64,000 nt of DNA. Origin: Rheinheimera texasensis DSM 17496 (GTDB taxonomy: Bacteria > Pseudomonadota > Gammaproteobacteria > Enterobacterales > Alteromonadaceae). The DNA is taken from NCBI RefSeq assembly GCF_000711985.1, contig NZ_KL544005.1, positions 1,067,970 through 1,131,969 of the forward strand, given 5' to 3'. The notes beneath the pieces were generated by a model. It was not told the DNA's origin. It did no database searches and saw only the letters and a list, made by a program, of their open reading frames with translations. Shown here in pieces: positions 45,339-55,027 of this stretch. A program made the position numbers and the translations under genes. Position 1 is the first letter of the stretch; each line of letters begins with the position of its first letter.

Positions 45339-46895
45339 TTACACCTCAGTCGCTTTGCCGGTTTCGAAATCGTATTTGCCGGTATGCAGGCTGGACGGGC
45401 CTTTGCGGGCGAAATGCTGCATCAGCCAGACTTCGATAATCAGGAAAATGGTATAGAGCACTGAAATCAGGATCAGGCTGGTCCAGATCTCAGCTGGCGT
45501 TAAACCAGACGCGGCCATGTGGGTGGGCAATACTTCACCGACGGCCCAGGGCTGACGGCCATATTCAGCGACAAACCAGCCGGCTTCACAGGCGATCCAC
45601 GGCAGTGGCAAGCCCAGTACCGCGGCGCGTAACAACCAGGTTGGTTTGCGCTCCAGTCGTTTCGCGCTGTAATAAAAACTCAGCGCAAAAATCACCAGCA
45701 TGGCAAAACCGGCCGCCACCATAATACGGAAGCTCCAGAACATAGGCGCCACCTGCGGAATACTGCCATCGACTGCAGCCTGAATTTGTTCTGGCGTGGC
45801 TTTGGTTGGGTCTTCAGCATAAGCGGTGACTAACAGGCCATAACCTAAGTCTTTTTTCACACTGTCAAAGGCCGCTTTGGTCTCAGCCGAAGTGTCGCCG
45901 GCGCGCAGCAGATGCAATAACCGGTAAGCTTCAATACCGTTAATAATACGGGCGCGGTGCTGCTCTTTTAAATCTTTCAGACCACTAACCGGCTCATCCA
46001 GCGACCGGGTCGCGATGAGGCCGAGCGCATAAGGAATTTTCACCGCGTAGTCAGTGGTTTGTGTCTCACTGTTTGGCACGCCAATCACGGTAAAAGACGC
46101 TGGTGCCGGATGGGTATCCCACTCTGCTTCCACTGCTGCCAGTTTGACTTTTTGCACGTCACCCAGCTCATAACCGGATTCATCACCGAGCACAATCACC
46201 GATACTGACGCGGCTAAACCAAAAGCTGAAGCAATGGCAAAACTGCGGCGGGCAAAGGCTAAATCGCGGCCTTTGAGCATATACCATGCCGAAATCGCTA
46301 AGATAAACATCGCGCCAGTGACATAACCCGCCGACACGGTATGGACAAACTTGACCTGCGCCACCGGGTTGAAGATGACTTCGCTGAAGCTGGTCATTTC
46401 CATCCGCATCGTTACATAGTTGAATTCAGCGCCCACCGGGTTTTGCATCCAGCCGTTGGCAATCAAAATCCACAGCGCGGACAGGTTAGAACCTAAAGCC
46501 ACCAGCCAGGTCACCGCTAAATGCTGCACTTTGCTTAAGCGGTCCCAGCCGAAGAAAAACAAACCGACCAGCGTCGATTCGAGGAAAAACGCCATCAGGC
46601 CTTCAATCGCCAGCGGCGCGCCAAAAATGTCGCCAACATAATGCGAATAATAGGACCAGTTGGTACCAAACTGGAATTCCATCGCGATGCCAGTAGTGAC
46701 ACCCAGCGCGAAATTGATGGCAAATAACTTGCCCCAGAATTTGGTCATATCGCGGTAAATTTCTTTGCCGGTCATCACATAAACCGACTCCATGATCGCC
46801 AGTAAAAACGTCATACCAAGCGTCAGTGGCACAAATAGGAAGTGGTACATTGCCGTAAAGGCAAACTGCAAGCGCGAGAGTTCGACGATATCCAT
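45339..46895 (-). CDS. cydA: Cytochrome bd ubiquinol oxidase subunit I
   Basis: 518 residues, close to the long-Q-loop type of Escherichia coli. The heme ligands and quinol region are visible: [19 protein letters not shown] with the His, [16 protein letters not shown] with the second heme His, [20 protein letters not shown], and the Q-loop between about 240 and 390. It oxidises ubiquinol and reduces oxygen with high affinity. Two FNR-type boxes lie upstream (46983 and 47051), so oxygen-dependent control is expected. Confidence 0.96.
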   Translation of the reverse strand: MDIVELSRLQFAFTAMYHFLFVPLTLGMTFLLAIMESVYVMTGKEIYRDMTKFWGKLFAINFALGVTTGIAMEFQFGTNWSYYSHYVGDIFGAPLAIEGLMAFFLESTLVGLFFFGWDRLSKVQHLAVTWLVALGSNLSALWILIANGWMQNPVGAEFNYVTMRMEMTSFSEVIFNPVAQVKFVHTVSAGYVTGAMFILAISAWYMLKGRDLAFARRSFAIASAFGLAASVSVIVLGDESGYELGDVQKVKLAAVEAEWDTHPAPASFTVIGVPNSETQTTDYAVKIPYALGLIATRSLDEPVSGLKDLKEQHRARIINGIEAYRLLHLLRAGDTSAETKAAFDSVKKDLGYGLLVTAYAEDPTKATPEQIQAAVDGSIPQVAPMFWSFRIMVAAGFAMLVIFALSFYYSAKRLERKPTWLLRAAVLGLPLPWIACEAGWFVAEYGRQPWAVGEVLPTHMAASGLTPAEIWTSLILISVLYTIFLIIEVWLMQHFARKGPSSLHTGKYDFETGKATEV

Positions 46896-46982
46896 CCACC
46901 GTCTCCTGTGGGGTTAACTTAATTAATCATTTACTAATATAATGCCTGCGCATTCAAACAGCGAACCCTAACTGCCGGGTTG

Positions 46983-46996
46983 TTGATCAACATCAA
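46983..46996. promoter_or_regulatory. FNR-type box 1 upstream of cydA
   Basis: TTGAT-CAAC-ATCAA is a perfect match to the FNR consensus TTGAT-n4-ATCAA. It is 88-101 bases before the cydA start codon. It is expected to bind an FNR/EtrA-type oxygen sensor. Confidence 0.75.
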
Positions 46997-47050
46997 AAAT
47001 GCCTTCACAACAGCGCAAGACTATTGTCTGCGGCAACCGGGGTATAAACC

Positions 47051-47064
47051 TTGATTAGAATCAA
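47051..47064. promoter_or_regulatory. FNR-type box 2 upstream of cydA
   Basis: TTGAT-TAGA-ATCAA is a second perfect match, 68 bases further upstream. Two full sites are unlikely by chance. The remaining DNA to 47249 contains a weak dyad CCGGCAG/CTGCCGG (47209-47234) after the GH94 gene but no other feature I recognise. Confidence 0.75.
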
Positions 47065-47249
47065 ATACGAGGGGTAAAAGCTTGACCTGCGACAATTTGC
47101 CGCAGCGGTTTTTCATCCCTGAATTCTGTAGCTAAGTATTGGAAGGAGTTCAGATTTTTGCAAACTACCGTAAAAAAAACACGCAACTCTTCAGCGCAAA
47201 CAGCGGGCCCGGCAGCGGACAAAACATCTGCCGGACCAGCACTGCCACG

Positions 47250-49643
47250 TCAAAGCGGTAATAACACCCGCAGCCGATAGCTCCGCCCGCTGTAGACCTC
47301 GGGCAACAAACCACCAGCCAGTTGTTGGTTGTCCAGATAAACTTCTGGCGCCACGATACCGGCCTGACGGCTGTAACTGCATTCAATCAGTGCACCACGG
47401 AACTGCCGCGTCACGGCTGCTTCCGGCCATTGGGCCGGCAGCTGTGGCTGGATCCGCAGCCCCGCGCCTTCACCTTTCAGACCAAACAAATGTTCAATCA
47501 GGCAACGATATACCCAATGCACAGTGCCGGTATTAAACAGCTGACTGGAGCGGCCTGCCGTGCGCGGATACTGGCTGTAAGCGCCACGATAATAGTTCGG
47601 TATAAACACCGGTAACTGGCCGCGTTGACGCTGATCGGCTTCATCGTCCGATGGCAACATCTGGCGCAGTGTGTGAAAAGCGCGATCGGCATCGCCGATT
47701 TGATACAAGGCATAGAGATAAAAGGCCGCCGCATGGTTATACACAGAGCCATTTTCAGCCGAACCGGGGAATTTTTGCGTGACCCGGCCAACATCGTCAC
47801 GCATCGCGGTATAAGCCGGTGCCAGCATTTGCACGCCATAAGGCGTTTGCAGCTGTGCATCCACCGCCTGTAATAACGCTTGTTGCTGCGCCGGGCTCGC
47901 CGCGCCGCTTAACAGCGCCCAGCTTTGTGGGTTGAGATAAATCCGCCCTTCAGGGTCTTTGCTGATACCAAACACCACATCATCGTCGGTGATGCCACGG
48001 CCATACCACTGACCGTCCCACAGATATTGATTCACCGCCTGATTAAAGGCTGCGGCTTTGGCCCGGTAGTCGTCTGCCTGCGCCGTCTCATTCTGGGTTG
48101 GGCCCTGGGTTGCAATAATTTCCGCCCAGGTATTCAGCGCATAAGCGGCGGCGAGACTGAGCCAGCCCGACACACCACGGCCTTTGTAGCCGACCATATT
48201 CATCGGGTCGCACCAGTCGCCTTGCTCGATATAACTTAAGCCCCGGTGGTCTTTTTTCTGCCAGAGCCAGGCCATAGCGCGATGCAGATGTTCGCGTACT
48301 GTGGTCGCGCCGGCGTCGGCTTCTTTGTAGCCGACTTGTTCGTCCAGCACAGACCAGTCGTTGGTTTCATCCAGATAAGCGCGCAGGAATAACGGCAGCC
48401 AGACACATTGGTCGGTATGCGGCACCTGATTGATGTATTTCAGCTGCGCGTCCGGATGCAGCAAAATCCCATCCGGCATTTCGCCGCTCTGATGCTGCTG
48501 CGACAGCGCCGTCAACAGCGCCTGCCGCGCCGTCTGCGGCGCCAGATAAGCCATGCCCATATTGTCCTGCAGATAGTTGCGCGTCTGCGGATCTGTCGTC
48601 AGCCGGTTCACCTCGCCGTGGTAATACACCTGACGCGGCAGCCACTGATTAACAAAATTATCCAGGCCCGCATCCGGTGTGCGGATTTGAATGGCGGGTG
48701 TGATAGCGTCCATATGCGCCTGACTTTGAACAATAGCTGCCGCAAAACCGTCAATCTGCGTTGAGCCAAAATAACGCTGCCGGATGGCGGCAATTTCGGC
48801 CAGATCTTTGGCCGGGCCAAACACAAAGCGGAATAACTCATTGGCGCCGGCAGCCAGCACCACATCGTACTGCAGTGCACAAGCCGGTGTTTCATAATCG
48901 GCGTTGCCGTTTGCCAGCCGTTCGGCGCTGATACCAGCAGGTGCAGCCAGGCCGCCTTCACCTTCAAACTGCTGTTGATTGGCTTCCCACGCCAGCGCCG
49001 CGCGTTCTGCCAGCAAAAAGGTCTGATCTTTAAAGTCTTTTTGTTTGAAATAATCCGGATATTTCTGGTACGGCGTCACGCTGCTGCACACCACCGCCTG
49101 TAAATCCGCTTCATAACGGCCGCTCTGATTCATCCAGGACATATAGCCAACCGGAAAATACGGGTACAGACTGAGCCGGCGCGTGGCAGTACCTAAATTT
49201 CGCACCCGCAGCTGCCACAGCTCCAGCGGCGCATCCGGTGCCAGGCTCAGCCGCCATTCCAGCCGTAAATCATCAGTGAGCTCGAGCTGCCAGCAGATGT
49301 CAGCACTGCCGGCGGAAAACACAAACTTTGCCGGGGCACGGCGTACCGGTTCATACGGCACCGACCACAATTCGCCGCTGTCCTGATCTTTGACATAAAC
49401 AAAGCGGCCCGGATGATGGGCGTAATACGGCTGCTCCGGCTGCATAAAAGTTTTGGCTTCCAGATTGGGCGCATGGGCGTATTTGGCCGGTTCCGGCTGC
49501 ATAAACTGGGCAGTGGCATAACCGCGGCAGTTCAGCTGGATCATCATGGTCTGATTCCATAAAAATGCGGCGGCCTGCGGCATGGCGGTGGCACTGAACA
49601 ATTGATAACGCTTCCCTGTAGCATCCGGATTCATCAAAGGCAT
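47250..49643 (-). CDS. GH94 phosphorylase, probable cellobionic acid phosphorylase
   Basis: 797 residues, one GH94 unit of beta-sandwich, linker helices and (alpha/alpha)6 barrel. [19 protein letters not shown] holds the catalytic Asp479. In cellobiose phosphorylases this motif reads GDWNDG; the CDPMNMVG form is, as I recall, the one seen in cellobionic acid phosphorylases. [15 protein letters not shown] and a late [11 protein letters not shown] complete the barrel. Cellobionate plus phosphate would give glucose 1-phosphate and gluconate. The operon encodes a gluconokinase, which fits gluconate as product. Start overlaps the transporter stop (TGATG). Cellobiose or chitobiose phosphorolysis is the alternative. 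Confidence 0.8.
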   Translation of the reverse strand: MPLMNPDATGKRYQLFSATAMPQAAAFLWNQTMMIQLNCRGYATAQFMQPEPAKYAHAPNLEAKTFMQPEQPYYAHHPGRFVYVKDQDSGELWSVPYEPVRRAPAKFVFSAGSADICWQLELTDDLRLEWRLSLAPDAPLELWQLRVRNLGTATRRLSLYPYFPVGYMSWMNQSGRYEADLQAVVCSSVTPYQKYPDYFKQKDFKDQTFLLAERAALAWEANQQQFEGEGGLAAPAGISAERLANGNADYETPACALQYDVVLAAGANELFRFVFGPAKDLAEIAAIRQRYFGSTQIDGFAAAIVQSQAHMDAITPAIQIRTPDAGLDNFVNQWLPRQVYYHGEVNRLTTDPQTRNYLQDNMGMAYLAPQTARQALLTALSQQHQSGEMPDGILLHPDAQLKYINQVPHTDQCVWLPLFLRAYLDETNDWSVLDEQVGYKEADAGATTVREHLHRAMAWLWQKKDHRGLSYIEQGDWCDPMNMVGYKGRGVSGWLSLAAAYALNTWAEIIATQGPTQNETAQADDYRAKAAAFNQAVNQYLWDGQWYGRGITDDDVVFGISKDPEGRIYLNPQSWALLSGAASPAQQQALLQAVDAQLQTPYGVQMLAPAYTAMRDDVGRVTQKFPGSAENGSVYNHAAAFYLYALYQIGDADRAFHTLRQMLPSDDEADQRQRGQLPVFIPNYYRGAYSQYPRTAGRSSQLFNTGTVHWVYRCLIEHLFGLKGEGAGLRIQPQLPAQWPEAAVTRQFRGALIECSYSRQAGIVAPEVYLDNQQLAGGLLPEVYSGRSYRLRVLLPL

Positions 49644-51085
49644 CAGGTTTTACTCCCGGAAATATCAGTACTGGAAACGTCTTGCTCAGCAGCTACACGC
49701 CGCGCGGCCAGCTCTTGTTGCAGGGCATGGACCTGGGCTTCAGACAACGGATAACACCACATCACCGCCGCCGCCAGTAACGCGACAATGCCGGGGATCA
49801 CCGACATCAGCCACAAAATACCTTGTTGCGAACCGGCGTTTTGTTCCGCATTGGCGACATAACCCAGCAGTGCCAGCACCCAGCCGATGGTGGCAGAAGC
49901 CAGCGCCCCACCGAGTTTTTGCGAAAAAGTCGCCGCCGAAAATGTCATGGCGGTGGCCCGCCGGCCGGTGCGCCATTCGTTGTAATCCGCGCTGTCGGCA
50001 TACATCGAAAATGCCAGCGGCGACTTGGGCCCCAGCACAAAACCAATCGCCAGATTCAGCGCAAATACCAGTGTGATGTTGTCCGGCGGCACGAAATACA
50101 GCGCCAGCGACATCACCCCAGCCAGGCTCATCAACAACATCATCAAGGTTTTCTTCGGCAGAAAACGCGTCATCAGCGGGGTCGATGCAGCGCCAAGCGC
50201 CAGTGCCAGCATATAACTCGACAAAAACTCACCGACCAGCTGTGGCTGCTGCAGATAATATTTGAAGTAATACACAGCGCTGCTGGCACGCAACGTGATG
50301 GTGATCATGATGACCAGCGCCAGGCAAAACAGCACCAGCCATGGTTTGTTGCCGGCCAAATCGCGGATGTCCTGCCACACCGGTGCCGGCACAGTACTGA
50401 CCGGCTGAATACGTTCGCGCGTGCTGGCAAAAGTGCAGAGAAACAACAACGCCGCCGCCAGACCAAACAGCCCCATCGTCAGCTGCCAGCCCAGTACGTC
50501 GTCGCCCTGCCCCAGCAGTGGCACCAGTTTAGGTGTCAGATAAGTGACTAAAATGCCGCCGGTAAAACCGCCGATAAAGCGGAAGCTGACCAATGTGGTG
50601 CGGTCCTGACTGTTGGCAGTGATGACGCCGGAGAGCGCTGAATACGGAATATTAATGCCGGTATAAATCAGCATCAGCAGGCTGTAAGTGCCATAAGCCC
50701 AATATAATTTGCCGTCGGCATCGAGGTCGGGCGTGGTGTAAGTCAGCACACCGGCGCCCGCCAGCGGTAACGCCAGCCACAGCAGATATGGCCGGAATTT
50801 GCCAAAACGCGAGCGGGTGCGGTCGGCAATCGCCCCCATCATCGGGTCGGTAAAGGCGTCAATAATTTTGGTGATCAGCATCATAGTGCCGGCAGCGGCA
50901 GCGGAAATACCAAACACATCGGTATAAAAAATCAGTAAAAAGGCCGAGATATTGGCCCAGTAGAAGTTAAAGCCGATATCGCCGACGCCGTACCCGACTT
51001 TCTCGCCAAGCCCAAGCCGCTGCTGCGGGCTAGTCGCCTGTGGTCCTTCACTTACGCTGGTGCTGCTGATGGTCGTGTTTGTCAT
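49643..51085 (-). CDS. GPH family sugar symporter, predicted aldobionate importer
   Basis: 480 residues with twelve hydrophobic segments. It begins after an extended polar N-terminus with [19 protein letters not shown] and has [22 protein letters not shown], the hallmark loop of glycoside-pentoside-hexuronide symporters. It lies between gluconokinase and phosphorylase genes on the same strand, so it probably imports the disaccharide acid that the phosphorylase splits. A 14-base operator-like word lies 46-59 bases before its ATG, inside the gluconokinase 3' end. Confidence 0.85.
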   Translation of the reverse strand: MTNTTISSTSVSEGPQATSPQQRLGLGEKVGYGVGDIGFNFYWANISAFLLIFYTDVFGISAAAAGTMMLITKIIDAFTDPMMGAIADRTRSRFGKFRPYLLWLALPLAGAGVLTYTTPDLDADGKLYWAYGTYSLLMLIYTGINIPYSALSGVITANSQDRTTLVSFRFIGGFTGGILVTYLTPKLVPLLGQGDDVLGWQLTMGLFGLAAALLFLCTFASTRERIQPVSTVPAPVWQDIRDLAGNKPWLVLFCLALVIMITITLRASSAVYYFKYYLQQPQLVGEFLSSYMLALALGAASTPLMTRFLPKKTLMMLLMSLAGVMSLALYFVPPDNITLVFALNLAIGFVLGPKSPLAFSMYADSADYNEWRTGRRATAMTFSAATFSQKLGGALASATIGWVLALLGYVANAEQNAGSQQGILWLMSVIPGIVALLAAAVMWCYPLSEAQVHALQQELAARRVAAEQDVSSTDISGSKT

Positions 51086-51113
51086 GCTGCTAAGCCTGTA
51101 TCATCCGGCACGG

Positions 51114-51746
51114 TTAATTCGCCGGTTTTGTGTTAGCGCTATCAGCGGTTCGCTGCAGTGCCTGAAATATGCGTTTAACTTGTTCCGGCAACGCCAACCG
51201 CAGGTCCAGCCACAACACGTCCGGTTCCAGTACCGGCACCTGCATCGTCGCGAGCTGACTGTGCAGCATAGATTCCGGCATAAAATGCGCGGTGCGGGCG
51301 CGTAACCGTGCTGCCAGCACGTCAGCCGGCCCGTGCAGGTAGACAAATAATGGCGCAGCAGCAGCGGCACGGATCTGCGCCCGTTGCTGCTGAATCAGAC
51401 CGGAGTAACTCAACACAGTCGGCAGCCCGCTGGCCTGTTGTTGCTGCAGCGCCTGACATAACAATCCGACCCAGTGCTGGCGCAGTTCTGCGGTTAACGG
51501 CTGGCCAGATGCCATCATTTGTTTGGCAGTAGCAGAATGAAAATCGTCGCCTTCCAGATAAGTCCAGCCCAGCGCGTCCGCACAATGCCGCGCCAGCGTG
51601 GATTTGCCGCTGCCGGCCACCCCCATCAGAATTAACGTCTGCGGCTTTTGTCCAGCGACATCCTGGGCCGCTGCCGGGCCCGGGCCTGCTATCTTTGTAG
51701 GTGTGCTTAATGCTGATGGGCCGTCAGCTGCGGTATCACGCGGCAT
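51114..51746 (-). CDS. gntK: Gluconokinase
   Basis: 210 residues with LILMGVAGSGKSTLARHCADAL (P-loop; only short parts conserved: GVAGSGKST), YLEGDDFHSATAKQMMASG and PTVLSYSGL-type features of thermoresistant gluconokinases (usual YLxGDxxHPxxNxxKMxxGxPL). The variant HSATAKQM replaces the common HPxANxxKM. It phosphorylates gluconate to 6-phosphogluconate with ATP. About 35 N-terminal residues (Pro/Ala-rich) precede the core and may not be structured. First gene of the minus-strand aldobionate operon, divergent from the LacI regulator. Confidence 0.88.
   Translation of the reverse strand: MPRDTAADGPSALSTPTKIAGPGPAAAQDVAGQKPQTLILMGVAGSGKSTLARHCADALGWTYLEGDDFHSATAKQMMASGQPLTAELRQHWVGLLCQALQQQQASGLPTVLSYSGLIQQQRAQIRAAAAAPLFVYLHGPADVLAARLRARTAHFMPESMLHSQLATMQVPVLEPDVLWLDLRLALPEQVKRIFQALQRTADSANTKPAN
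51131..51144. promoter_or_regulatory. Operator-like 14-mer before the GPH transporter
   Basis: TGTTAGCGCTATCA contains the palindrome TAGCGCTA typical of LacI-family operators. It lies within the last codons of gntK, 46-59 bases upstream of the transporter ATG. The same 14-mer recurs at 52001-52014 and, with one change, at 51840-51853. Confidence 0.6.
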
Positions 51747-51835
51747 CTGCCTGTCCTTCTTTTGCTGCTATCCAGTGCTAAGATCCGGGAATGATGAAAT
51801 CGCTTACAACAATGCCGATACAGCTTAATTCAGAC

Positions 51836-51857
51836 AAAATGTTAGCGCAATCATTTT
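51836..51857. promoter_or_regulatory. LacI-type operator between gntK and the regulator gene
   Basis: AAAATG-TTA-GCGC-AAT-CATTTT: outer arms and the GCGC centre are perfectly symmetric. It contains TGTTAGCGCAATCA (51840-51853), 13 of 14 bases identical to the sites at 51131 and 52001. It is centrally placed in the divergent promoter region. Confidence 0.7.
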
Positions 51858-51956
51858 GACCACAAGACTGATTTTCCGTTATGGTGAGCCAATTATTGAA
51901 TGCTGTCGCAGCCTCCTGCAGCAGCATTCGCAGCAAAAATCGCAGGACGTTCGCTG

Positions 51957-52982
51957 ATGAATCGTAAACCCAATTTAAAAGATGTGGCTAAACTGGCCGG
52001 TGTTAGCGCTATCACTGTGTCGCGGGTGCTGACCACGCCGGAGAAAGTGTCAGACAAACTACGGCAAAAAATTGAACAGGCCATTCACGAACTGGGCTAT
52101 ATCCGCAACCACGCCGCCAGTGCGCTGGCATCCAACCGATCCGGGGTGTTGGCGGTGATCATCCCGTCCTTGTCGAATATTGTATTTAACGAAGTGCTGC
52201 AAGGCATTTACAGCGCAGTGAAACCACACCAACTGCAGGTCATTTTGGGCGATTGCCATTATTCGCCACTGGAAGAAGAAAAACTGATCGCCACTTTATT
52301 AAGTCAGGCACCGGAAGGGGTGATCCTGACCGGCACCGACCAGACCGATTACGCCCGAAAATTGCTGCAAAACGCCGGTATTCCGGTAGTGCAGCTGATG
52401 GAACTAACAGACCAACCCATTGATATCAATATCGGTTTTTCCCATCTGGATGCCGGCATGGCGATGACCCAACATTTGCTGGCACGCGGATATCGCCGGA
52501 TTGGTTTTCTCGGCGCCAGGATGGACCAGCGCACACAACAACGCCTGGCCGGCTTCAAGCGCGCGATAGAAGACTGGAACCTGACACAGGCGCGGGAGTC
52601 TCAGGCCTTGTGCCAGCAGTTTGTCGTCACCACCGGCCAGTCGTCGTCGATTAAACTCGGCGGCCAGCTATTGCAGGCGGTGATGGCCGAATCGCAGGGC
52701 CATTGCGACGCCGTCTTCTGCTGTAACGACGACCTGGCGCTCGGCGCTTTATTTGAAGCACGCAAAATGAACCTGCGGGTGCCCGCCGACCTTGCCATCG
52801 CCGGCTTTAACGACCTCGAAGCCTCAGCACTGGTCGAACCCGGCATCACCAGCGTCGCCGCGCCGCGTTTTGCCATGGGCAAACAGGCGGTGGAACTGCT
52901 GATGCAAAAAGCCAGCGGCAATCAAACAGAATTCCCGCCTATTGACGTGGGTTACAGCATTATGGTGCGCGGCTCGACCTGA
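51957..52982 (+). CDS. LacI family repressor of the aldobionate/gluconate genes
   Basis: 341 residues from an ATG with AGGA about 10 bases upstream. The N-terminal LacI helix-turn-helix (NLKDVAKLAGVSAITVSRVL) and hinge are followed by a periplasmic-binding-like core with VLAVIIPSLSN, RGYRRIGFLGARMDQRT and AVFCCNDDLALGAL. The sequence is similar in style to gluconate repressor GntR of enterobacteria. Gluconate or a disaccharide acid is a likely inducer. It is divergent from gntK and has an operator-like 14-mer inside its own helix-turn-helix codons (52001-52014). Confidence 0.9.
   Translation: MNRKPNLKDVAKLAGVSAITVSRVLTTPEKVSDKLRQKIEQAIHELGYIRNHAASALASNRSGVLAVIIPSLSNIVFNEVLQGIYSAVKPHQLQVILGDCHYSPLEEEKLIATLLSQAPEGVILTGTDQTDYARKLLQNAGIPVVQLMELTDQPIDINIGFSHLDAGMAMTQHLLARGYRRIGFLGARMDQRTQQRLAGFKRAIEDWNLTQARESQALCQQFVVTTGQSSSIKLGGQLLQAVMAESQGHCDAVFCCNDDLALGALFEARKMNLRVPADLAIAGFNDLEASALVEPGITSVAAPRFAMGKQAVELLMQKASGNQTEFPPIDVGYSIMVRGST
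52001..52014. promoter_or_regulatory. Intragenic copy of the operator-like 14-mer
   Basis: TGTTAGCGCTATCA lies in codons for GVSAIT of the repressor's helix-turn-helix. It is identical to the 51131-51144 site. Protein constraint could explain part of it, but the match to a non-coding-type operator 870 bases away is exact. It could act as an auxiliary or roadblock operator. Confidence 0.45.
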
Positions 52983-53092
52983 GTGCGCCGAGCAAAGGCC
53001 TGCATCTTTTCCGCAAAATATTCACCACAGTGAAATCCAAAGCCAATTCGGCGTGCATCTAAGTTTCAGCATATTCAATCGGAGAACTCAAC

Positions 53093-54616
53093 ATGCTGAA
53101 ACTCACTTTATCCCTGCTCACAGCGGCTGTATTCAGCCTGTGCTTTAAAACAGCAAAAGCGGGACAGACGTCATATACCGCGGAATCGCTGCATCAGGCG
53201 CTGAGCCAAAAAGATGCTGAGTTTTTCGAGCGTGGCTTTAATCAATGTGATTTGGCTTATCTCGACGCCAATGTCAGCGCAAAGCTGAAGTTTTACCATG
53301 ACCGTGCGGGTTTTCAGGACAAAGCGTTGTTTATGCAAAGTGTCCGGCAAAACCTGTGCAGTGACCCGGCGCATAAGCCTATCCGTAAACTGACCGCCGG
53401 TAGTTTAAGGACTTTTCCGTTATATCAAGATCAGCAGCTGTACGGCGCTATCCAACAAGGGGAGCATGAGTTTTATCTGCGCGAGCCCGGTAAAGCCGAC
53501 CGCCTGACCGGCACGGCCCGCTTTACCTCGGTCTGGCTGAAACAAGGCGACGATTGGCAGCTCAATGATGTGCTCAGTTATGACCATCAGGACCCGGTTA
53601 TCAGGGCAGCTGAAACTGTGGCAACCAGTACCACCAACAGCAAAAACAACATCGCAGAGCCATCTGCATCTTTTATCGAAGGCTTACTGAAACAACATCA
53701 GGTGCCGGCCTTGGGTCTCGGCATCATCAATCAGGGCAAATTGCAGTCGGTGCGGGTCTATGGTGAATTGCAACAAGGCGTGCCAGCCCCAGCCAATACG
53801 CTGTTTAAAGTGGCGTCGCTGACCAAACCTATTGTCAGCCTGCTGACGTTGCGGCTGGTGGCCGCCGGTAAATTTAACCTCGATGAACCGCTGGCGCGCT
53901 ATTGGGTCGACCCGGATCTCAAAACCGACCCGCGCCATCTGTTATTAACCCCGCGATTAGTGCTAACGCATCAGAGTGGTTTTGCCAACTGGCGTTATCT
54001 GGAGCCTAACAAAAAACTGCAGTTTCAGTTTCAGCCCGGCACCAGGCATCAGTATTCCGGCGAAGGCTTTGAATATCTGCGCAAAGCGCTGGAAGCGAAA
54101 TTTGGCCTGAAGCTGGAACAGCTGGCAGAACAGTATGTATTCAAGCCGGCCGGCATGAAAGATACGCATTTTTACTGGACGCCGGCAGTCGACGAGCAGC
54201 GTTATGCCCGTAACCACGACGCCAAAGGCCAGCTGCTGCCTTTGGAAAAACACAGCACAGCCAATGCTGCAGCCAACCTGCTGACCACAGTTGAAGACTA
54301 CAGCAAGTTTTTGCTGTTTGTACTCACGCAGCAACAGACGATGCCAGCGCTTTACCAGCAAATGCAGAGCATTCAGGTGCCGCTGAAAGCCAATAATGGC
54401 GTAGGCCTTGGCTGGGAAATCTTCAGCGGCTTTTCCACAGGAGAAGCGCTGATGCTGCATACCGGCAAAGATCCGGGCGTGTCCACCGCCGCCATGCTGT
54501 TTCCGCAAAGCGGCAATGGTTATGTGATTTTTATGAATGGCGACAACAGCATGCCGGTGCTTGAACAACTGTTGCCACAGTTGTACCTTGGCGCTGAACT
54601 GTGGCAACGAAAATAA
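53093..54616 (+). CDS. Serine hydrolase: NTF2-like domain fused to a beta-lactamase-type domain
   Basis: 507 residues from an ATG with CGGAG upstream. A signal peptide (LTLSLLTAAVFSLCFKTAKA) precedes an NTF2/DUF4440-like domain (about 25-170, ending DDWQLNDVLSYD). The class C/serine hydrolase domain follows, with SLTK (SxxK nucleophile), HQSGF and a YSGEGFEY Tyr motif, plus a late HTGKDPG triad (KTG-like). Role could be a peptidase, esterase or cell-wall enzyme; hydrolysis of beta-lactams is not implied. The fusion is unusual but seen in environmental bacteria. Probably periplasmic. Confidence 0.82.
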   Translation: MLKLTLSLLTAAVFSLCFKTAKAGQTSYTAESLHQALSQKDAEFFERGFNQCDLAYLDANVSAKLKFYHDRAGFQDKALFMQSVRQNLCSDPAHKPIRKLTAGSLRTFPLYQDQQLYGAIQQGEHEFYLREPGKADRLTGTARFTSVWLKQGDDWQLNDVLSYDHQDPVIRAAETVATSTTNSKNNIAEPSASFIEGLLKQHQVPALGLGIINQGKLQSVRVYGELQQGVPAPANTLFKVASLTKPIVSLLTLRLVAAGKFNLDEPLARYWVDPDLKTDPRHLLLTPRLVLTHQSGFANWRYLEPNKKLQFQFQPGTRHQYSGEGFEYLRKALEAKFGLKLEQLAEQYVFKPAGMKDTHFYWTPAVDEQRYARNHDAKGQLLPLEKHSTANAAANLLTTVEDYSKFLLFVLTQQQTMPALYQQMQSIQVPLKANNGVGLGWEIFSGFSTGEALMLHTGKDPGVSTAAMLFPQSGNGYVIFMNGDNSMPVLEQLLPQLYLGAELWQRK

Positions 54617-54625
54617 GTACAACTC

Positions 54626-55018
54626 ATGACCGGACAAGAGTGGGCAGAGATCCTGGTACCTTTCATTTCCTTCAGCGCACTGATCGCGCTGTTGGGGTTG
54701 TTATTGCTGTACAAGTACAAGAAAAAGCAGCTGTTTTTGCAAATGGTCGAACGCTCGCTGACGCAACAGGTACCGCTGTCACCGGAGACTATCCGCGAAA
54801 TCGCCAACCAGTTTTTTTCTGCCAACCGCGACTTACGTAAAGGCATTTTTTTGCTGGTGCTGGCGCTGGCCATTTTGGCTTTTTCCTATCTGGCCGATTT
54901 CCCGCAGCGCGGCAATCTGGATTTAAATGACGCGCTAAATGGTATCGCCATGTTACCGGGCCTGCTCGGCCTGGCGTTTTTACTGCTGGCCTGGCTTGAC
55001 CGCCGGCGGCCCGGTTAA
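54626..55018 (+). CDS. DUF6249-type small membrane protein
   Basis: 130 residues with three hydrophobic segments (about 12-32, 75-92, 105-125) and a polar cytosolic loop between the first two (QMVERSLTQQVPLSPETIRE). The pattern matches DUF6249 proteins, which commonly sit beside ECF-type sigma factor genes. It ends 9 bases before the sigma factor start. It may be part of an anti-sigma or stress-sensing module, function unproved. Confidence 0.65.
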   Translation: MTGQEWAEILVPFISFSALIALLGLLLLYKYKKKQLFLQMVERSLTQQVPLSPETIREIANQFFSANRDLRKGIFLLVLALAILAFSYLADFPQRGNLDLNDALNGIAMLPGLLGLAFLLLAWLDRRRPG

Positions 55019-55027
55019 GCGGGCACT

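Noticed and set aside
47209-47234. CCGGCAG/CTGCCGG dyad as terminator of the GH94 operon
   Set aside because: The loop is 12 bases and no T-run follows on the minus strand; too weak to call.
51129-51145. Reading the 51131 14-mer only as codons for the gluconokinase C-terminus
   Set aside because: Its exact recurrence before the repressor's target genes makes a regulatory role more likely, so it was kept as a finding rather than dismissed.
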